Source of the DNA: Actinomycetes bacterium
GTDB lineage: Bacteria; Actinomycetota; Acidimicrobiia; Acidimicrobiales; RAAP-2
Direction of reading: 5' to 3'
Assembly (NCBI GenBank): GCA_021777285.1
Contig: JAJYDR010000099.1
Location: forward strand, 1-8,701
Length of the DNA: 8,701 bases
Part shown: positions 7,148 through 8,701 of the stretch, piece by piece
How positions within the stretch are numbered: position 1 is the stretch's first letter
Layout: each line of letters opens with the position of its first letter
The notes under the pieces: generated by a model
Database searches by the model: none
What the model saw: only the letters and a program-made list of their open reading frames with translations
Told to the model about the DNA's origin: nothing
Made by a program: the position numbers and the translations under genes

Positions 7148-8698
7148 TTAGTCGTTGAGCGCGATGCTCACCAGTGTGAGTGCACCGTTCTGGTTCTGCG
7201 CCGAGACGGTGACCTTCGCGTTGAGGTACGTCGCCGCGAACGTCGGGGGGTCAAGGGCCGCAGGAACTTCGACCTGGACCGGGGCCGCGCTGGCGTCACT
7301 CGGCGCGATCGTGATCAGCGCGGGCGTCGCCGCGTTGGGTCCTGATGTCACGGCCGTCACGGTGCCGTCGATGTGCACCATGCCGGACTGACCACCCTGG
7401 TCACCCTCGGGCTGCTGGACTTTGAAACTTTGCAACGTCAGCGCGTTATTGTTCGCGGCGTCAAAGAAACCGGTCACGTGGACACGATCGCCTAGGGCGA
7501 TGCTCGACACGTCCGTACCAGCCGGCACCACGAAGCTCACCGACGCCGCACCGTCACCGGGCTGGACCGTCAGGGTGGACGAGCCGTTGCCCGGAATGGC
7601 CGTGACGAGACCCTCGGTCTGGGTCGTCATTGAACCTTGACCCTCGCCCTCGGACTGTTGGACCTGGATGGTGGCCAGCGTCAACGTGGACCCCGAGACA
7701 GTCGCGGTGACGTGGACGCGCGATCCGATTTGCAGGACTGGCATCGGGTAGCCCGTCGGCACCGTGAAGTTCATGGCCGCCGCACCCTCGCCGGGCTGAA
7801 TTGTCAGGATGGACGAGCTGGTGCTCGGAAGGGCCGTGACGAGACCCTCGCCCTGGATGGAGCCCGCACCGTTCTGGTCCATCGACACACCGTCAGTCGA
7901 CTGGGTCGCCGCGATGCTGTCGTCGGTGATCGTGACGAGCGTGAAGACGCTGGTCGCGTAGGACGTCAGCAACTCAACCTGGTCTCCCGTGTTGATCGTC
8001 GAAGGGATCGTAATCGACGGAGGAATCACCACCTGCGTCAACGCGCCGTCCTCGACCTGGATCTCGAGCGAGGCCGGTGTACTCGATGAGTTCGATGAAC
8101 TCGACGGCAGGGTGACCAGCGTTCCCTCGAGTCCGATGAAGCCGCTCTGGCCCGTCTCGGTGACTGAAGTCGCGTCGAGACCTGCGCGCGTGACGGTCAC
8201 GCCGACGCGCACGTCAGTGCCGACGCCGATCGTTGAACCCGTCGCGTGGCTCTTTCGACCGGCCTTCGCCGCCGTCACAACCGCGCGGGCGTGGTCAACG
8301 GCGATCGTGCTCGCACCGGTCGAGAGCACCAAGTTGGTGGCGACGTCACTCACGACCGTGCCGTGGATCATCGTGTGGTCGACGCGGCCCTGCGCGCGAC
8401 TGGCGAGCGCCTTGAACGTGCCGTCGGCAAGCCGCGACGCGCGCACCGTCATCCGAGTGCCCAAGGCGACCTTCGCGACGGCGCCCGCCGACGGAAAACG
8501 CACGGTGTCCATCGCGTTGCCCGCGGCGAGCAGCAGCGTGTGACGAGCGGTATTGGTCGCGACGACGGTGCCGTGCACGGTGGTCGCGGCGCTTGCCTTA
8601 CTGGCGCTCGCGGCGAGCGGCGCCAGGGGGATCGTCAGTGCGAGAGCGGCCGCCAGGCTCGCCGCTCGGGCCACTGGCTTGTGGTACTTGGTTGCCAT
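7148..8698 (-). CDS. Secreted protein of six beta-rich repeat modules
   Basis: I cannot assign a function. The 516-residue product begins with a signal peptide: basic start MATKYHKPVARA, hydrophobic core to about 30, and a likely cleavage after ASA near residue 37. The mature part is six diverged modules at about 42-107, 111-183, 189-262, 282-348, 361-429 and 442-516. The common pattern is a G-x-V strand, a strand like LTVQPGDGAA, a VVPAG-type turn, a G-x-x-V-x-V strand and a closing LTLxxxxVQQ strand. This resembles small OB-like barrels of the DUF5666 type, an assignment by look only. Modules 4 and 5 are the most alike and exactly 78 residues apart. Linkers are Ser-rich (198-207) or Glu/Gly/Gln-rich (349-358, 430-440). 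There is no LPxTG, lipobox or C-terminal membrane segment, so it is probably released or loosely cell-bound. The ATG is three bases from the right edge, so its promoter is not visible. Confidence 0.8.
   Translation of the reverse strand: MATKYHKPVARAASLAAALALTIPLAPLAASASKASAATTVHGTVVATNTARHTLLLAAGNAMDTVRFPSAGAVAKVALGTRMTVRASRLADGTFKALASRAQGRVDHTMIHGTVVSDVATNLVLSTGASTIAVDHARAVVTAAKAGRKSHATGSTIGVGTDVRVGVTVTRAGLDATSVTETGQSGFIGLEGTLVTLPSSSSNSSSTPASLEIQVEDGALTQVVIPPSITIPSTINTGDQVELLTSYATSVFTLVTITDDSIAATQSTDGVSMDQNGAGSIQGEGLVTALPSTSSSILTIQPGEGAAAMNFTVPTGYPMPVLQIGSRVHVTATVSGSTLTLATIQVQQSEGEGQGSMTTQTEGLVTAIPGNGSSTLTVQPGDGAASVSFVVPAGTDVSSIALGDRVHVTGFFDAANNNALTLQSFKVQQPEGDQGGQSGMVHIDGTVTAVTSGPNAATPALITIAPSDASAAPVQVEVPAALDPPTFAATYLNAKVTVSAQNQNGALTLVSIALND
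7545..7850. repeat. Internal 234-bp period repeat in the secreted protein gene
   Basis: Bases 7545-7616 and 7779-7850 align without gaps and match at about 62 of 72 positions by eye, including GCCGTGACGAGACCCTCG identical in both. The offset of 234 bases is exactly 78 codons. It corresponds to the start of protein modules 5 and 4 (EGLVTAI and EGLVTAL), so these two modules probably arose by a comparatively recent in-frame duplication. Confidence 0.8.
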
Positions 8699-8701
8699 AA
8701 T

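Overview
The window is about two-thirds G+C by eye. Its genes start at ATG or GTG, several with no room for a ribosome-binding site, and its acnA and argS are of the type seen in actinobacteria. It is most likely chromosomal DNA of a high-GC Actinomycetota member, possibly of an Acidimicrobiia-like lineage; that placement is inference. I see no phage, transposon, CRISPR, rRNA or tRNA signal. No stretch over 300 bases lacks a gene, and all intergenic gaps are under 80 bases.

Layout. Bases 1-765 (minus) hold the first 255 codons of arginyl-tRNA synthetase (argS), which runs off the left edge. It is divergent from acnA (835-3513, plus), a full-length aconitate hydratase with all three iron-sulfur cysteines. 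After acnA comes a long perfect hairpin, then two small plus-strand genes that overlap by 11 bases: an 85-residue protein of unknown function and a small protein with two predicted membrane segments. These converge on a minus-strand series: a PsiE-family membrane protein (4776-4258), an isochorismatase-like cysteine hydrolase (5362-4811), a SulP anion transporter with a C-terminal STAS domain (7095-5392), and a large secreted protein built of six related beta-rich modules (8698-7148).

How the parts fit. argS and acnA are housekeeping genes of translation and the TCA cycle. The minus-strand series is not obviously one pathway. It has an anion transporter, a small hydrolase of unknown substrate, a membrane protein related to one induced by phosphate starvation, and an extracellular or periplasmic repeat protein. 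Although they are closely spaced and co-directional, three of them each seem to carry their own promoter.

The strongest non-coding signal is a repeated start-site architecture. Four genes have the hexamer TAGCGT or TAGGGT ending 6 bases (three genes) or 7 bases (one gene) before the start codon, which is the spacing expected for leaderless mRNAs. At two of these sites a strong hairpin that ends the upstream transcription unit abuts or contains that hexamer. Separately, a 19-base perfect inverted repeat is centred on the convergent stop codons near 4255. I found no clearly new multi-gene system; the compact terminator/promoter junctions, the symmetric repeat at the convergent junction and the modular secreted protein deserve the closest look.
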